In this document: positions 37,656-46,889 of the stretch, one piece after another
How the letters are laid out: every line of letters begins with the position of its first letter
Numbering within the stretch: position 1 is the stretch's first letter
NCBI RefSeq assembly: GCF_011045165.1
Contig: NZ_JAAKZI010000003.1
Span: 62,001 to 126,000 of the forward strand
DNA: 64,000 nt
Source of the DNA: Arthrobacter silviterrae
GTDB taxonomy: Bacteria > Actinomycetota > Actinomycetes > Actinomycetales > Micrococcaceae
Direction of reading: 5' to 3'
Position numbers and translations under genes: made by a program
The notes under the pieces: model-generated
What the model was told of the DNA's origin: nothing
The model's input: only the letters and a program-made list of their open reading frames with translations
Databases searched by the model: none

Positions 37656-40340
37656 CTACTTTTGGGTGAAGACCAGGGACATGGGCGTGGTCTCCGTGGT
37701 CTGGCCCTGCGGGTTGTCGCGGAAGATGTTTTCCAGGGTTTCCTTGCCCAGCTTGGTGTCGTGTCCCAGGGCCACCACGCCAAGGTCGTTGGCATCCATG
37801 ATGGCAGTGCCGGCAAACGTCTTGGCGTACTCGGCCGGTACGCTCTCCCTGACGAGCCTGCTCAGGCGGGAGGCGACGCCGTCGGGGTCAAGCGGGGCGT
37901 ACTTCACCGAGTGGGTGGAGGTCCCCACCTGGTAGCCGGCAGCGCCGTCGATCGCGTTGATGTTGTGGCCCACCACCTCATAGAACACGCCGGACTTGCC
38001 CTGCAGCTTGCCGATGACGCTGCGTGCGGACGCGTACATGATGCGCGGCAGCCCCACCTCGTCGATGGCCAATTGCATGGACCAGGGGCTGGCCAGGCCG
38101 ATTCCCCCGGGGTTGCGGGTGACGAACTTGGAGAAGAAGCGTGCTGCGCCGGAAACCTTGATGTCCCAGACCGGGATGGAGCGGCCCTGGGTCATGGCCA
38201 CGATCTTTTCCGAGAGGAACAGGTACCACGGGGTGTCTGCGGTGGCGGTGCCGTGGTCGCCGCCGGCTTCCGGCAGCCCGTCAAAGAAGCGCTTCACATA
38301 GCTCACGACGGCGGGGTCGAAGTCGGTTTCCTTGTAGAAGACTTCGGTACGCAGCGGATAGCGCCGGAAGGTGCCGGCTGCGCCGGGCAGCACGATGTCG
38401 AGCTGCTTGTCGGCATTGGGGATGTAGTCGCTCTTGCCCACGATGCCGGCGAGGACGGGCGGCTCGTCAAAGAACTCGCGCAGCCACAGCTCGGTGTTGA
38501 TCAGGCGCCAGAACACCATGGTGGAGCCGGCGCTCTTGCCGCTGAGGTACTCCTCAAAGGCGTAGATGACGTGGTCCTGGTTCCAGTACGGGCGGGAGCC
38601 GAAGGAAGAGGAAAGGAAGATCTCATAAATCTTTTCCTTCATGAGCGAGAACCACTCGGCTTCGGGTGTGGTGAAGCCGATCTTGTTGCGGCGGTTGCTG
38701 ATCATCTCCGGCAGAAGTTCGCGGGTGGCATCGCGCAGGATCCGCTTGTTCCAGCCGCCCTTGATGATGGACTCGTCGTCCAGGCTGAAGAGGAACTTCA
38801 CCACTTCCTTGTCCAGGAACGGCACGCGGCCCTCCAGGGAGAAGCGCATGGTGTTCTTGTCCTCGTAGCGCAGCACGGCCGGCAGTGACTTGTGGAAGAG
38901 GTCGTCGATGAGGCGCAGTTTGAGGTTGTCCGGGATGTTGGAGAATTTCTCGGCCTTGTGGGCGGCGACAAACTTTTTGTCCAGCAGCGGGGCAATGCCG
39001 GCGTCCTTCTTGAACGTCAGCATGCCCTGGATGCGGAAGCGGGCCAGGCGCAGCAGGATGTCCGCGCTGGAGGCGAGCTCCTTGGCCAGCTTGGCATTCG
39101 CACCGCTCTTCTTCAGCTGGCGCAGGTAGGCGAAGTAGTAGGGGATGTAGCCGGCCATCATTTCGTCGGCGCCCTGGCCGTCCAGCAGCACTGTCACGTG
39201 CTTGGAGGCTTCACGCATCACCTGGTACTGGGCGTACGGCCCGGAGGAGATGATGGGCTCCTCCATGGTGCGCACAAAGTCCTCCAGGTCAGCCACGAAC
39301 TCGGAGGCCTGCGGGCGGATCTTGTGGCTGGTGACATTGCCTTCGCAACGGGCCAGGACGGCGTCGGCGTACTTTTCCTCATCGTTGATGGAGTTGGGGA
39401 AAATGGCGGAGAACGTCTGCTGCTTGGCGCCGAGGGAATCAGTGGCGGCCGCGTTTTCCTGCATGAGCTTGTTGATGGTGGCCACCACGGCTGACGAGTC
39501 CAGGCCTCCGGAGAGGGCCGTTCCAACAGGGACCTCGGACTGCAGGCGCAGGCGCACGCCCTCGGTGAAGCGCTGGCGGTACTCCTCAATGACGGCCGGC
39601 GAGTACGGGGTCTCAATCTTGGCGAGCTCCGACAGTTCCTCCTTCAGCCGGGTGTAGGGGCTGACGGTGATGGTGCCGGCCGGTCCTGCTTCGGTGTCCA
39701 CCGTGCTGAGCACCAGCTTTTCGCCGGGCATGAGCTTGTGGATGCCGGCAAAGAATGTCTCGGCTTCCTCGTCGTGGATCCGGAACTGCAGGTAGCGGAA
39801 TAGAATCCGCTCATTGACTGCGGCATCGATCTTCCCGGCAGCCAGCAGGGGCTTGATTTCCGAGCCGAACAGCAGCGCGGGGGCTTCGGGCGTGCCGGCG
39901 GTGGCGTAGTAGAGGGGCTTGATGCCAAAGTGGTCGCGGGCCAGGACCAGCCGGTTGTTCTTCCGGTCGTGGATGGCGAAGCCAAACATGCCGTTGAACT
40001 TGTCGAACGCGGCGTCTCCCCATTCCTCGTACGCCTGCAGCACCACTTCGGTGTCCGACTTGGTGGAGAAGGAGCGCCCCAGGGCCTCGAGCTCGGCCCG
40101 CAGGTCAAGGTAGTTGTACACCTCGCCGTTGTAGACCAGCACGGTTTCGCCGTCGGCGCTGAACATGGGTTCCTGGCCGTGGGCCACGTCAATGATGGAA
40201 AGCCGGCGGTGGGCCAGTCCCACGTTGCCGTTGGCGTAGATGCCCTCGCCATCGGGGCCGCGGTGCTCAATGCACGCATTCATGGCATGCAGGAGGGTTT
40301 CGTCTTCCCCATAACCGTAGTAACCGGCGATTCCGCACAT
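37656..40340 (-). CDS. asnB: Asparagine synthetase (glutamine-hydrolysing) fused to a F420-0:gamma-glutamyl ligase-like domain
   Basis: An 894-residue protein, about 250 residues longer than AsnB. Residues 1-215 are the Ntn glutaminase with Cys2 (MCGIAGYYG), HRRLSIID and VYNGEVYN; residues 230-620 are the synthetase with the PP-loop SGGLDSS near 276-282. From about residue 637 (genomic 37656-38432) a further domain follows: LSEKIVAMTQGRSIPVWD, NPGGIGLASPWSMQLAIDE, GVFYEVVGHNINAIDGA, YAPLDPDGVA and IMDANDLGVVALG. These blocks resemble the COG1478-like group of F420-0:gamma-glutamyl ligases. The ATG at 40340 is fixed by Cys2. The C-terminal activity is unproven; ligation of Glu or a related amine is an inference. 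Confidence 0.85.
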   Translation of the reverse strand: MCGIAGYYGYGEDETLLHAMNACIEHRGPDGEGIYANGNVGLAHRRLSIIDVAHGQEPMFSADGETVLVYNGEVYNYLDLRAELEALGRSFSTKSDTEVVLQAYEEWGDAAFDKFNGMFGFAIHDRKNNRLVLARDHFGIKPLYYATAGTPEAPALLFGSEIKPLLAAGKIDAAVNERILFRYLQFRIHDEEAETFFAGIHKLMPGEKLVLSTVDTEAGPAGTITVSPYTRLKEELSELAKIETPYSPAVIEEYRQRFTEGVRLRLQSEVPVGTALSGGLDSSAVVATINKLMQENAAATDSLGAKQQTFSAIFPNSINDEEKYADAVLARCEGNVTSHKIRPQASEFVADLEDFVRTMEEPIISSGPYAQYQVMREASKHVTVLLDGQGADEMMAGYIPYYFAYLRQLKKSGANAKLAKELASSADILLRLARFRIQGMLTFKKDAGIAPLLDKKFVAAHKAEKFSNIPDNLKLRLIDDLFHKSLPAVLRYEDKNTMRFSLEGRVPFLDKEVVKFLFSLDDESIIKGGWNKRILRDATRELLPEMISNRRNKIGFTTPEAEWFSLMKEKIYEIFLSSSFGSRPYWNQDHVIYAFEEYLSGKSAGSTMVFWRLINTELWLREFFDEPPVLAGIVGKSDYIPNADKQLDIVLPGAAGTFRRYPLRTEVFYKETDFDPAVVSYVKRFFDGLPEAGGDHGTATADTPWYLFLSEKIVAMTQGRSIPVWDIKVSGAARFFSKFVTRNPGGIGLASPWSMQLAIDEVGLPRIMYASARSVIGKLQGKSGVFYEVVGHNINAIDGAAGYQVGTSTHSVKYAPLDPDGVASRLSRLVRESVPAEYAKTFAGTAIMDANDLGVVALGHDTKLGKETLENIFRDNPQGQTTETTPMSLVFTQK

Positions 40341-40460
40341 ACTTGGTTTACCTCATCTTTAGTACGTCAGTCCTCGCACAATGCTACTTGCTCACGGCCT
40401 GCCAGGCGGCCAGGCGGCCCCGCCGGCTGGGCATGTGATGTTGGCGACCCTGGGCCGAAC

Positions 40461-40475
40461 TATGATGGAAAAGTG
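40461..40475 (+). promoter_or_regulatory. Predicted -10 element for a leaderless pdxT mRNA
   Basis: TATGAT at 40461-40466 lies six bases before the pdxT GTG at 40473, the spacing expected between a -10 and a transcription start. No Shine-Dalgarno sequence precedes the GTG. A convincing -35 is not seen. Confidence 0.4.
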
Positions 40476-41171
40476 ACTCTCACCGACTTAACCCAGGCAA
40501 TTTCCACCACCCGCACCCAGCCCCTGATCGGCATTTTGGCCCTCCAGGGCGATGTCCGCGAGCACGCCCGCGCCATTGAGGCCTGCGGGGCCAGGGTGGT
40601 GGGGGTCCGGCGCCCCGGCGAGCTGGCGGACCTGGACGGGCTGGTGCTTCCCGGAGGTGAATCCACCACCATCGACAAGCTCACCAGGATTTTTGGCCTG
40701 CGCGAGCCGCTGGTGGAGCGCATCCACGGAGGGCTGCCGGTGTATGGCAGCTGCGCCGGCATGATCCTGCTGGCCAACGACATTGCAGACCCGGCGCGCG
40801 ACATGGACGGGAATCCGCAGCAGACACTGGGCGGCCTGGACATCACGGTGCGGCGCAACGCCTTTGGCCGGCAGGTGGACTCCTTTGAAACGGAGCTGCA
40901 ATTCAGCGCCCTGGCACGCGCCGGCGAAGCGGACGAACCAGTCCACGCCGTGTTCATCCGGGCACCCTGGGTGGAACGGGTGGGGGGCGCCGTGGAAGTG
41001 CTTGCCAGCGTGGAACTGCCCCCGGATGGACAAAACGCTAGGATTGAACCAGAAGTCCGTGCGGTAGCCGTTCGTTCGCAGCACTTGCTGGCCACCTCCT
41101 TCCATCCGGAAGTGACGGGTGAGCGCCGCATCCACGAACTTTTTATTCGAATGATTAGAGGAGAAGCGTAA
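40473..41171 (+). CDS. pdxT: Pyridoxal 5'-phosphate synthase, glutaminase subunit
   Basis: A 232-residue class I glutaminase that feeds ammonia to PdxS. The oxyanion and nucleophile motifs are [12 protein letters not shown] and [11 protein letters not shown] (Cys94), and the His/Glu dyad is in [15 protein letters not shown]. The [16 protein letters not shown] start of the domain is 17 residues in, so the protein has a short N-terminal extension from the GTG at 40473. It runs into yebC with only two bases between stop and start. Confidence 0.95.
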   Translation: MTLTDLTQAISTTRTQPLIGILALQGDVREHARAIEACGARVVGVRRPGELADLDGLVLPGGESTTIDKLTRIFGLREPLVERIHGGLPVYGSCAGMILLANDIADPARDMDGNPQQTLGGLDITVRRNAFGRQVDSFETELQFSALARAGEADEPVHAVFIRAPWVERVGGAVEVLASVELPPDGQNARIEPEVRAVAVRSQHLLATSFHPEVTGERRIHELFIRMIRGEA

Positions 41172-41173
41172 CC

Positions 41174-41929
41174 ATGTCAGGCCACTCCAAATGGGCGACC
41201 ACGAAACACAAAAAAGCCATCATTGACAGCCGCCGTGCCAAGTCGTTCGCCAAACTCATCAAGAACATTGAAGTCGCCGCCCGCATCGGCGGTGCCGACA
41301 TTGTCGGCAACCCGTCCCTTGAACTTGCCGTCACAAAGGCCAAGAAGACCTCGGTGCCTGCGGACAACATCGAACGGGCCATCAAGCGCGGCGCAGGCCT
41401 GCTGGGCGACGCCGTCGACTACCAGACCATCATGTACGAAGGCTACGGCCCCCAGGGCACGGCCATCCTGATCGAGTGCCTCACGGACAACAAAAACCGT
41501 GCCGCCTCCGAGGTCCGCCTTGCCGTGGGCCGCAACGGCGGCAACATGGGCGACCCCGGCTCGGTGGCCTACATGTTCACCCGCAAGGGCATCGTGGACC
41601 TTCCCAAGAACGGCCTCACCGAGGATGACCTGCTCATGGCCGTGCTGGAAGCCGGGGCCGAGGAGGTCAAGGACGAGGGCGAAACCTTCGAGATCATCTC
41701 CGACCCCGCGGACCTTCCCGCCATCCGCACGGCGTTGGCCGAAGCCGGTATCGAGTACGACTCCGACGAGGCCGGCTTTGTCCCCTCCATGCAGGTGGAA
41801 CTCGATGTCGAGCACGCCCGCAAGTTCATGCGGCTCTATGACGCGCTGGAGGACCTGGACGACGTCCAGAACATCTACTCCAACGCAGACATCAGCGCAG
41901 AGGTCCTCGCCCAGCTTGACGAGGACTAG
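41174..41929 (+). CDS. yebC: YebC/PmpR-family DNA-binding regulatory protein
   Basis: A 251-residue protein of the TACO1/YebC family with the [28 protein letters not shown] start, the [17 protein letters not shown] helix and [28 protein letters not shown] core. Family members act as transcriptional regulators or as helpers of translation at proline stretches. AGAGGAGAAG precedes the ATG. In actinobacteria it lies ahead of ruvCAB, as here. Its TAG is in the same frame as ruvC and is followed after one codon by the ruvC start. Confidence 0.95.
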   Translation: MSGHSKWATTKHKKAIIDSRRAKSFAKLIKNIEVAARIGGADIVGNPSLELAVTKAKKTSVPADNIERAIKRGAGLLGDAVDYQTIMYEGYGPQGTAILIECLTDNKNRAASEVRLAVGRNGGNMGDPGSVAYMFTRKGIVDLPKNGLTEDDLLMAVLEAGAEEVKDEGETFEIISDPADLPAIRTALAEAGIEYDSDEAGFVPSMQVELDVEHARKFMRLYDALEDLDDVQNIYSNADISAEVLAQLDED

Positions 41930-41932
41930 GAA

Positions 41933-42520
41933 CTGCGCGTCCTTGGTGTCGACCCCGGCCTGACCCGCTGCGGGCTGGGCGTGGTGGACGTCGCCGCAAA
42001 CCGCACGGCCACCATGGTGGCCGTGGGCGTGGTGGGCAGCTCCCACGAACAATCACTGGACGGCCGGCTGCTGGTCATCGCGGAAGCGATCGACCAGTGG
42101 CTGGACGCGTTTAAGCCCGACGTGCTGGCGATTGAACGCGTCTTTGCCCAGACCAACCTCAGCACCGTCATGGGCGTGGCCCAGGTGTCCGGTGTGGTCA
42201 TGGTGGCGGCGGCCCGGCGCCGCATTCCCGTCGCCATGCACACCCCGTCGGAGGTCAAGGCCGCCGTGACCGGCAGCGGCCGTGCGGACAAGGCATCGGT
42301 GACGGCCATGGTGGTGCGGATCCTCCGGCTCACCGAGCCCCCGCGCCCGGCTGATGCCGCGGACGCGCTGGCCCTGGCCATTGCCCATGCCTGGCGCAGC
42401 GGCAACTCCCTGGCCTCCGGCCCTGAAGGCACGACGGCGGCGCAACAGCTCTGGCGCGACGCTGAGACCCGGGCGAAAACCAAGAAGAACAAAGAAAAGC
42501 CGGGCCACGCCTGGCGGTAA
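41933..42520 (+). CDS. ruvC: Crossover junction endodeoxyribonuclease RuvC (CTG start)
   Basis: A 195-residue Holliday junction resolvase. The catalytic Asp7 ([14 protein letters not shown]), Glu68 ([11 protein letters not shown]) and the C-terminal acidic pair in [15 protein letters not shown] are present. The family N terminus M-R-V[11 protein letters not shown] begins precisely at a CTG codon at 41933; the frame has no ATG, GTG or TTG between the yebC TAG (41927-41929) and the first GTG at 41981, which would remove Asp7. GAGGA at 41921-41925 is seven bases before the CTG. A CTG start with coupling to yebC is the simplest reading; stop readthrough or a sequence error are alternatives. Confidence 0.88.
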   Translation: MRVLGVDPGLTRCGLGVVDVAANRTATMVAVGVVGSSHEQSLDGRLLVIAEAIDQWLDAFKPDVLAIERVFAQTNLSTVMGVAQVSGVVMVAAARRRIPVAMHTPSEVKAAVTGSGRADKASVTAMVVRILRLTEPPRPADAADALALAIAHAWRSGNSLASGPEGTTAAQQLWRDAETRAKTKKNKEKPGHAWR

Positions 42521-42524
42521 TTGT

Positions 42525-42540
42525 TCGGAAGTATGTTCGA
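42525..42540. promoter_or_regulatory. LexA (SOS) box-like operator upstream of ruvA
   Basis: TCGGAAGTATGTTCGA matches the actinobacterial LexA consensus TCGAAC-N4-GTTCGA at 10 of 12 positions, with a perfect right half. It lies five bases after the ruvC stop and is followed by an A/T-rich TAAATAT at 42541. An SOS-inducible promoter for ruvA-ruvB is likely. Confidence 0.65.
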
Positions 42541-42595
42541 TAAATATGGTGTAGCTTTGTCTGTAACCAGCCAGGCACACCCCAGGAGCAGTCCC

Positions 42596-43231
42596 ATGAT
42601 TAGTTTTGTCCGCGGTCCGGTGGCCCACCTCACCCTGGCCCAGGCCGTGATTGACGTCAACGGCGTGGGCATGCTGGTGCACGCCACACCCAAGACGCTC
42701 GGCAGCCTCGCGGTGGGGGAAGAGGCCACGCTCACCACTGCCATGATCGTGCGTGAGGACTCCATGACGCTCTACGGCTTTGCCGATGCGGGGGAGCGGG
42801 AAGTCTTCGACACCCTGCTGAGCGTCAGCGGCATCGGTCCGCGCCTGGCCCTGGCCATCCTTGCCGTGTTGGAACCGGAGGCCATCAGGCTGGCAGTCTC
42901 CGGCGGCGACGGCAAGGCCTTCACGAAGGTCCCGGGCGTCGGGCCCAAGGTGGCCGGGCGCATCGTTTTGGAACTCAAGGGCAAGCTCAAGCCGACGGGT
43001 TCCGCCGGTGCCGCCGCACCGGCGTCGAACGCGCCCATGGAATGGAAGGACCAAGTCGTGGCCGCCATGACAAGCCTGGGGTGGAATGAACGGGAGGCGC
43101 TCAAGAGCATTGACGCCGCCTTGGCCGCAGAGCCGGAACTGGCCGAAAGCCCGCAGGTGCCGGCCATTCTCCGCGCCACCCTCCGCTGGCTGGGCCAGGA
43201 CAATTCCCGCACCGCAAGCCGGGTGCGTTAG
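42596..43231 (+). CDS. ruvA: Holliday junction branch migration complex subunit RuvA
   Basis: A 211-residue RuvA with N-terminal OB domain (ISFVRGPVAHLTLAQAVIDVNGVG, REDSMTLYGFADAGER), two helix-hairpin-helix motifs (LLSVSGIGPRLALAIL and FTKVPGVGPKVAGRIVLELK) and the C-terminal RuvB-binding three-helix domain (VAAMTSLGWNEREALKSIDAAL). The ATG at 42596 has AGGAG eight bases upstream. It is separated from ruvC by 75 bases with the LexA-like box and is followed by ruvB after three bases. Confidence 0.95.
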   Translation: MISFVRGPVAHLTLAQAVIDVNGVGMLVHATPKTLGSLAVGEEATLTTAMIVREDSMTLYGFADAGEREVFDTLLSVSGIGPRLALAILAVLEPEAIRLAVSGGDGKAFTKVPGVGPKVAGRIVLELKGKLKPTGSAGAAAPASNAPMEWKDQVVAAMTSLGWNEREALKSIDAALAAEPELAESPQVPAILRATLRWLGQDNSRTASRVR

Positions 43232-43234
43232 GCC

Positions 43235-44350
43235 ATGGAACAAGCGCAGGGCGCCGGCCTGCCCGGCCAGATCAGCCTGGGGGCCGCCGCGCGCACCCCC
43301 GCACCCCCGTCGGGGCTGGCGGCCGCGGCCGAACCCGAGGAACGGGAGCTCGAGGCGGCACTGCGGCCCAAAACCCTTGACGACTTTGTAGGCCAGGAAC
43401 GGGTGCGCAAGCAGCTGGCCCTGGTCCTGGCGGCCTCCAGGATCCGTGGCCGCAGCGCGGACCACGTGCTCATGTCCGGACCCCCCGGCTTGGGCAAGAC
43501 CACCCTCGCCATGATCATCGCCTCGGAGATGAATGCGCCCCTGCGCATCAGCTCAGGCCCTGCCATCCAGCATGCCGGCGACCTTGCCGCCATCCTCTCC
43601 TCCCTGACCGAGGGGGAGGTCTTGTTCCTGGATGAAATCCACCGCATGTCCCGGCCGGCAGAGGAAATGCTTTACATGGCCATGGAAGACTACCGTGTGG
43701 ACATCATTGTCGGCAAGGGTGCCGGAGCCACCGCCATTCCGCTGGAGCTGCCACCCTTCACCCTGGTGGGCGCCACCACCCGCGCCGGACTCCTGCCCGG
43801 TCCACTGCGGGACCGCTTCGGATTTACCGGGCACCTGGAGTTCTACTCGGTGGCCGAGCTGGAACTGGTCCTCCGGAGGTCGGCCGGCATGCTTGACCTC
43901 AAGCTGACCAGCGCCGGATTCGCCGAAATTGCCGGGCGCTCCCGCGGCACGCCCCGCATCGCGAACCGGCTGCTGCGGCGAGTGCGCGACTGGGCCCTGG
44001 TGCACGGGATTGAAACCATTGACACAAGCACGGCGTCGGCTGCACTGGACATGTACGAGGTGGATGCGCGCGGGCTGGACCGGCTTGACCGTTCCGTGCT
44101 GGAGGCCCTGGTCAACAAGTTCAACGGCGGGCCGGTGGGCTTGTCCACCCTCGCCATCGCCGTGGGCGAGGAACCGGAAACCGTGGAAACCGTGGCTGAG
44201 CCTTTCCTGGTCCGCGAGGGGCTCCTGGGGCGCACCCCCCGCGGGCGGATCGCCATGCCGGCCGCCTGGGACCATCTGGGCCTGCGGATGCCAGGGAATG
44301 CCGTGGCTGCGGCCATGCTGCCCTTCGATGAGGATGACATCGACGACTAA
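43235..44350 (+). CDS. ruvB: Holliday junction branch migration ATPase RuvB
   Basis: A 371-residue AAA+ helicase motor. Walker [11 protein letters not shown] lies at about residues 82-91, Walker [10 protein letters not shown] near 131, sensor 1 in GATTRAGLL, the arginine finger region PLRDRFGF and the C-terminal winged helix [18 protein letters not shown]. The first 40 residues are an Ala/Pro-rich extension before the usual [12 protein letters not shown] start. The ATG at 43235 directly follows the ruvA stop. Confidence 0.96.
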   Translation: MEQAQGAGLPGQISLGAAARTPAPPSGLAAAAEPEERELEAALRPKTLDDFVGQERVRKQLALVLAASRIRGRSADHVLMSGPPGLGKTTLAMIIASEMNAPLRISSGPAIQHAGDLAAILSSLTEGEVLFLDEIHRMSRPAEEMLYMAMEDYRVDIIVGKGAGATAIPLELPPFTLVGATTRAGLLPGPLRDRFGFTGHLEFYSVAELELVLRRSAGMLDLKLTSAGFAEIAGRSRGTPRIANRLLRRVRDWALVHGIETIDTSTASAALDMYEVDARGLDRLDRSVLEALVNKFNGGPVGLSTLAIAVGEEPETVETVAEPFLVREGLLGRTPRGRIAMPAAWDHLGLRMPGNAVAAAMLPFDEDDIDD

Positions 44351-44539
44351 GCTGTGGGCGATCAGCCACGTCCGCGGGCGCCCCCAGGAGGGGATTCACC
44401 GTTCGGGGGCCGTGGATCGGACCCCGTGGGCGGATTTTTGACCGCACGCCCAGCTTTACCCCCTAGACTGGTATGACGCCCGGCACGTTCTTCGCGGCCC
44501 GGCACCAACTGTTGACTTATCTGAAATGGAACCTTCGCT

Positions 44540-44989
44540 GTGACTGTGAGTAGCATTCTCGCCGCCGACCAGGCCGCCGCCGCGCCAGGTGGCGGCTTCA
44601 TGAATTACATCTTGTTCGCCCTGTTTGGTGTGCTCATCCTCATGATGATCCGCAAGTCGCGCAAGACCAAGGCTGCTGCGCAGGAAAAGCAGTCCAAGCT
44701 GGCCCCCGGCGTGGACATCATGACGAACTTTGGCCTCTTTGGGCACGTGAAGGATGTCGACCAGGCGAACAACAAGATCAAGCTGGAAATCAGCCCCGGC
44801 GTCATTGTTGAAGTGCACAGCCAGACTGTCGCCAAGATTGTCGAGCCCGAGGACACCGCCCTGCCCGAGGAATCCATTCCGGACGATGTCTCCTCCCTGA
44901 CCGGGGGATTGGGAAACCGGGACGCCAGCCAGGAAACCGTCGAGGAGACCGTGGCGCGCTTGAACAAAGAAAACAATAAAGACAACTAG
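44540..44989 (+). CDS. yajC: Preprotein translocase accessory subunit YajC
   Basis: A 149-residue protein with a single membrane helix at about residues 20-39 (MNYILFALFGVLILMMIRKSRK), the basic region that follows and a short cytoplasmic beta-rich domain (LAPGVDIMTNFGLFGHVKDVD, ISPGVIVEVHSQTVAKIVEP). The long acidic C-terminal extension is common in actinobacteria. The GTG at 44540 lacks a strong ribosome site. It is the first gene of yajC-secD-secF; the 189 bases before it hold no gene. Confidence 0.92.
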   Translation: MTVSSILAADQAAAAPGGGFMNYILFALFGVLILMMIRKSRKTKAAAQEKQSKLAPGVDIMTNFGLFGHVKDVDQANNKIKLEISPGVIVEVHSQTVAKIVEPEDTALPEESIPDDVSSLTGGLGNRDASQETVEETVARLNKENNKDN

Positions 44990-45083
44990 GCTTACTCGAG
45001 TTTGGCGCTGCTGCAGCAAAGCGATTTGCTGCGGCAGCATTGCCATGTTCATAACTCCCGTGACCCAATAGAAGGATCCCTTG

Positions 45084-46889
45084 ATGGCACGAACCGGCCC
45101 GACGTCCAAGGCCCGCAGAACCCTGCTCTGGCTTGCGGCGCTCATAATTGTTTGCATTTTGGCAGTGAGCGGCGGTGTGCTCAACGGTGCCGCTTCGTGG
45201 ATGCCGAAGCTCGGACTGGACCTTGAGGGCGGCACCGAAATGATCCTTTCCCCGAAGGTGGAGGGGAATGCCGCCATCTCGGCGGACCAGCTGAACCAGG
45301 CCGTCTCCATCATCCGCCAGCGCGTGGACGGTTCGGGCGTCTCCGAAGCACAGATCGCCACCGAGGGCGGGCGCAACGTGGTGGTGCAGATGCCGGGCAA
45401 GCCCACCGACGAACAGCGCAACCTCATCAAGGCCTCCGCCAACATGAACTTCCGTGCCGTCATTGTCTCCAGCAACGCCCCCTCACCGGCGGTCCCGCTT
45501 GCGCAGCAGACGCCGGCGGACAAGCTGAGCACGTTTGTGGCCGCCAACGTCCTCACGCCGAACCCGGACCCGAAGGCCGCTCCCGCCAACGACAGCGATT
45601 CCAACTGGATCACCGCGGCGCTCATGAAACAATATGAGAGCACCAGCTGTGTGGCCCCCATCACCGAACTGCCGGCCAATACCGACCCCGCCAAGCCGAC
45701 CGTGGCGTGTGAGCCGGGCACGGGTGTCAAGTACATCCTTGGCCCCGTTGAAATCCCCGGAAAATGGATCAACACCGCCTCCTATGGATTGCAGTCCGGC
45801 GCGCAGGGCGTCACCACGAACACCTGGGCCGTCCAGCTGACCCTGAACAAGCCGGAAGGCTCCACGGCGTTCAAGACCGTCACCCAGCGCCTCAACTCGA
45901 AGTACCTGGTCAATCCCAATGATCCCCAGGCCCGCTTCGCCATCGTGCTCGACGGCAACGTCATTTCCGCCCCGGCCTCCATGGCCGTCATCACGGACGG
46001 GCAGTCCTCCATTACGGGCAACTTCACGGAGGCCAGCGCCAAGGCCCTGGCCGACCAGTTGAAGTTCGGCGCCCTTCCCATTAGCTTCAACATCCAGTCC
46101 GAACAGCAGATCTCGGCCACGCTGGGTCTCCAGCAGCTGGAAATGGGCCTCCTGGCCGGTCTCATCGGCCTGGGCCTGGTGGTCATCTACTCCCTGTTCC
46201 AATACCGGGCACTCGGTTTTGTCACGATCCTCTCCCTGGTGATTGCAGGCGGCCTGACGTACCTGGCCATCATCCTGCTCGGCTGGGGCGAAAACTACCG
46301 CCTGTCCCTCGCCGGCGTCGCCGGCATCATCGTCTCCATCGGGCAGACGGCGGACTCCTTCATCGTCTACTTTGAACGTGTCAGGGACGAGTTGCGTGAC
46401 GGTCGCGGCCTGGTGGCCGCCGTCGACAATGGCTGGTTGCGTGCCAAGCGCACCATCCTGGCCTCCAAGGCCGTCAACATCCTGGCTTCCCTGGTCCTGT
46501 ACTTTGTGTCCGTGGGCAACGTGAAGGGCTTCGCGTTCACCCTGGGCCTGACCGCCGTGGCCGACCTCATCGTGGTCTTCATGTTTACGCACCCCACCCT
46601 GCTGCTGCTTGCGCGCACCAAGTTCTTCGGCGAAGGCCACCACTTCTCGGGCCTGGACCCGAAGCAGCTCGGCGCGGTGCCGCTGTACCGTGGCGCGGGA
46701 CGCATCCGCACACCGGAAGAGTCGCTGGCAGTGGCCAAGGGCAAGAACGCCAAGGCTGCCGGCGAGGCCGAACGCCGCCAGACGATTGCCGAACGGCGGC
46801 TTGCCGCCAAGGAAGCTGAAATGGTGGGCAGCCGCGGAGCGGGAGCCGCCAAGTCCGAGTCCTCCGACGACTCCAAGGAGAACAACTAA
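45084..46889 (+). CDS. secD: Protein translocase subunit SecD
   Basis: A 601-residue RND-like membrane protein that uses the proton gradient to complete export through SecYEG. The N-terminal helix is at about residues 12-35, the periplasmic P1 part starts LGLDLEGGTEMIL, and six C-terminal helices contain the family motifs FERVRDELRDG and SKAVNILASLVLYFVSVG. An actinobacteria-type insert in P1 (about residues 130-225) and an acidic/basic C-terminal tail lengthen it. The ATG at 45084 has AAGGA seven bases upstream. Stop and secF start overlap in TAATG. Confidence 0.95.
   Translation: MARTGPTSKARRTLLWLAALIIVCILAVSGGVLNGAASWMPKLGLDLEGGTEMILSPKVEGNAAISADQLNQAVSIIRQRVDGSGVSEAQIATEGGRNVVVQMPGKPTDEQRNLIKASANMNFRAVIVSSNAPSPAVPLAQQTPADKLSTFVAANVLTPNPDPKAAPANDSDSNWITAALMKQYESTSCVAPITELPANTDPAKPTVACEPGTGVKYILGPVEIPGKWINTASYGLQSGAQGVTTNTWAVQLTLNKPEGSTAFKTVTQRLNSKYLVNPNDPQARFAIVLDGNVISAPASMAVITDGQSSITGNFTEASAKALADQLKFGALPISFNIQSEQQISATLGLQQLEMGLLAGLIGLGLVVIYSLFQYRALGFVTILSLVIAGGLTYLAIILLGWGENYRLSLAGVAGIIVSIGQTADSFIVYFERVRDELRDGRGLVAAVDNGWLRAKRTILASKAVNILASLVLYFVSVGNVKGFAFTLGLTAVADLIVVFMFTHPTLLLLARTKFFGEGHHFSGLDPKQLGAVPLYRGAGRIRTPEESLAVAKGKNAKAAGEAERRQTIAERRLAAKEAEMVGSRGAGAAKSESSDDSKENN

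Noticed and set aside
38432-38432. Frameshift or merged genes as the cause of the long AsnB
   Set aside because: The frame is continuous with normal codon use, and no start codon with a ribosome site is evident at the domain junction.
41981-42520. GTG 41981 as the ruvC start
   Set aside because: It would remove the catalytic Asp7 and the first strand of the RNase H fold.
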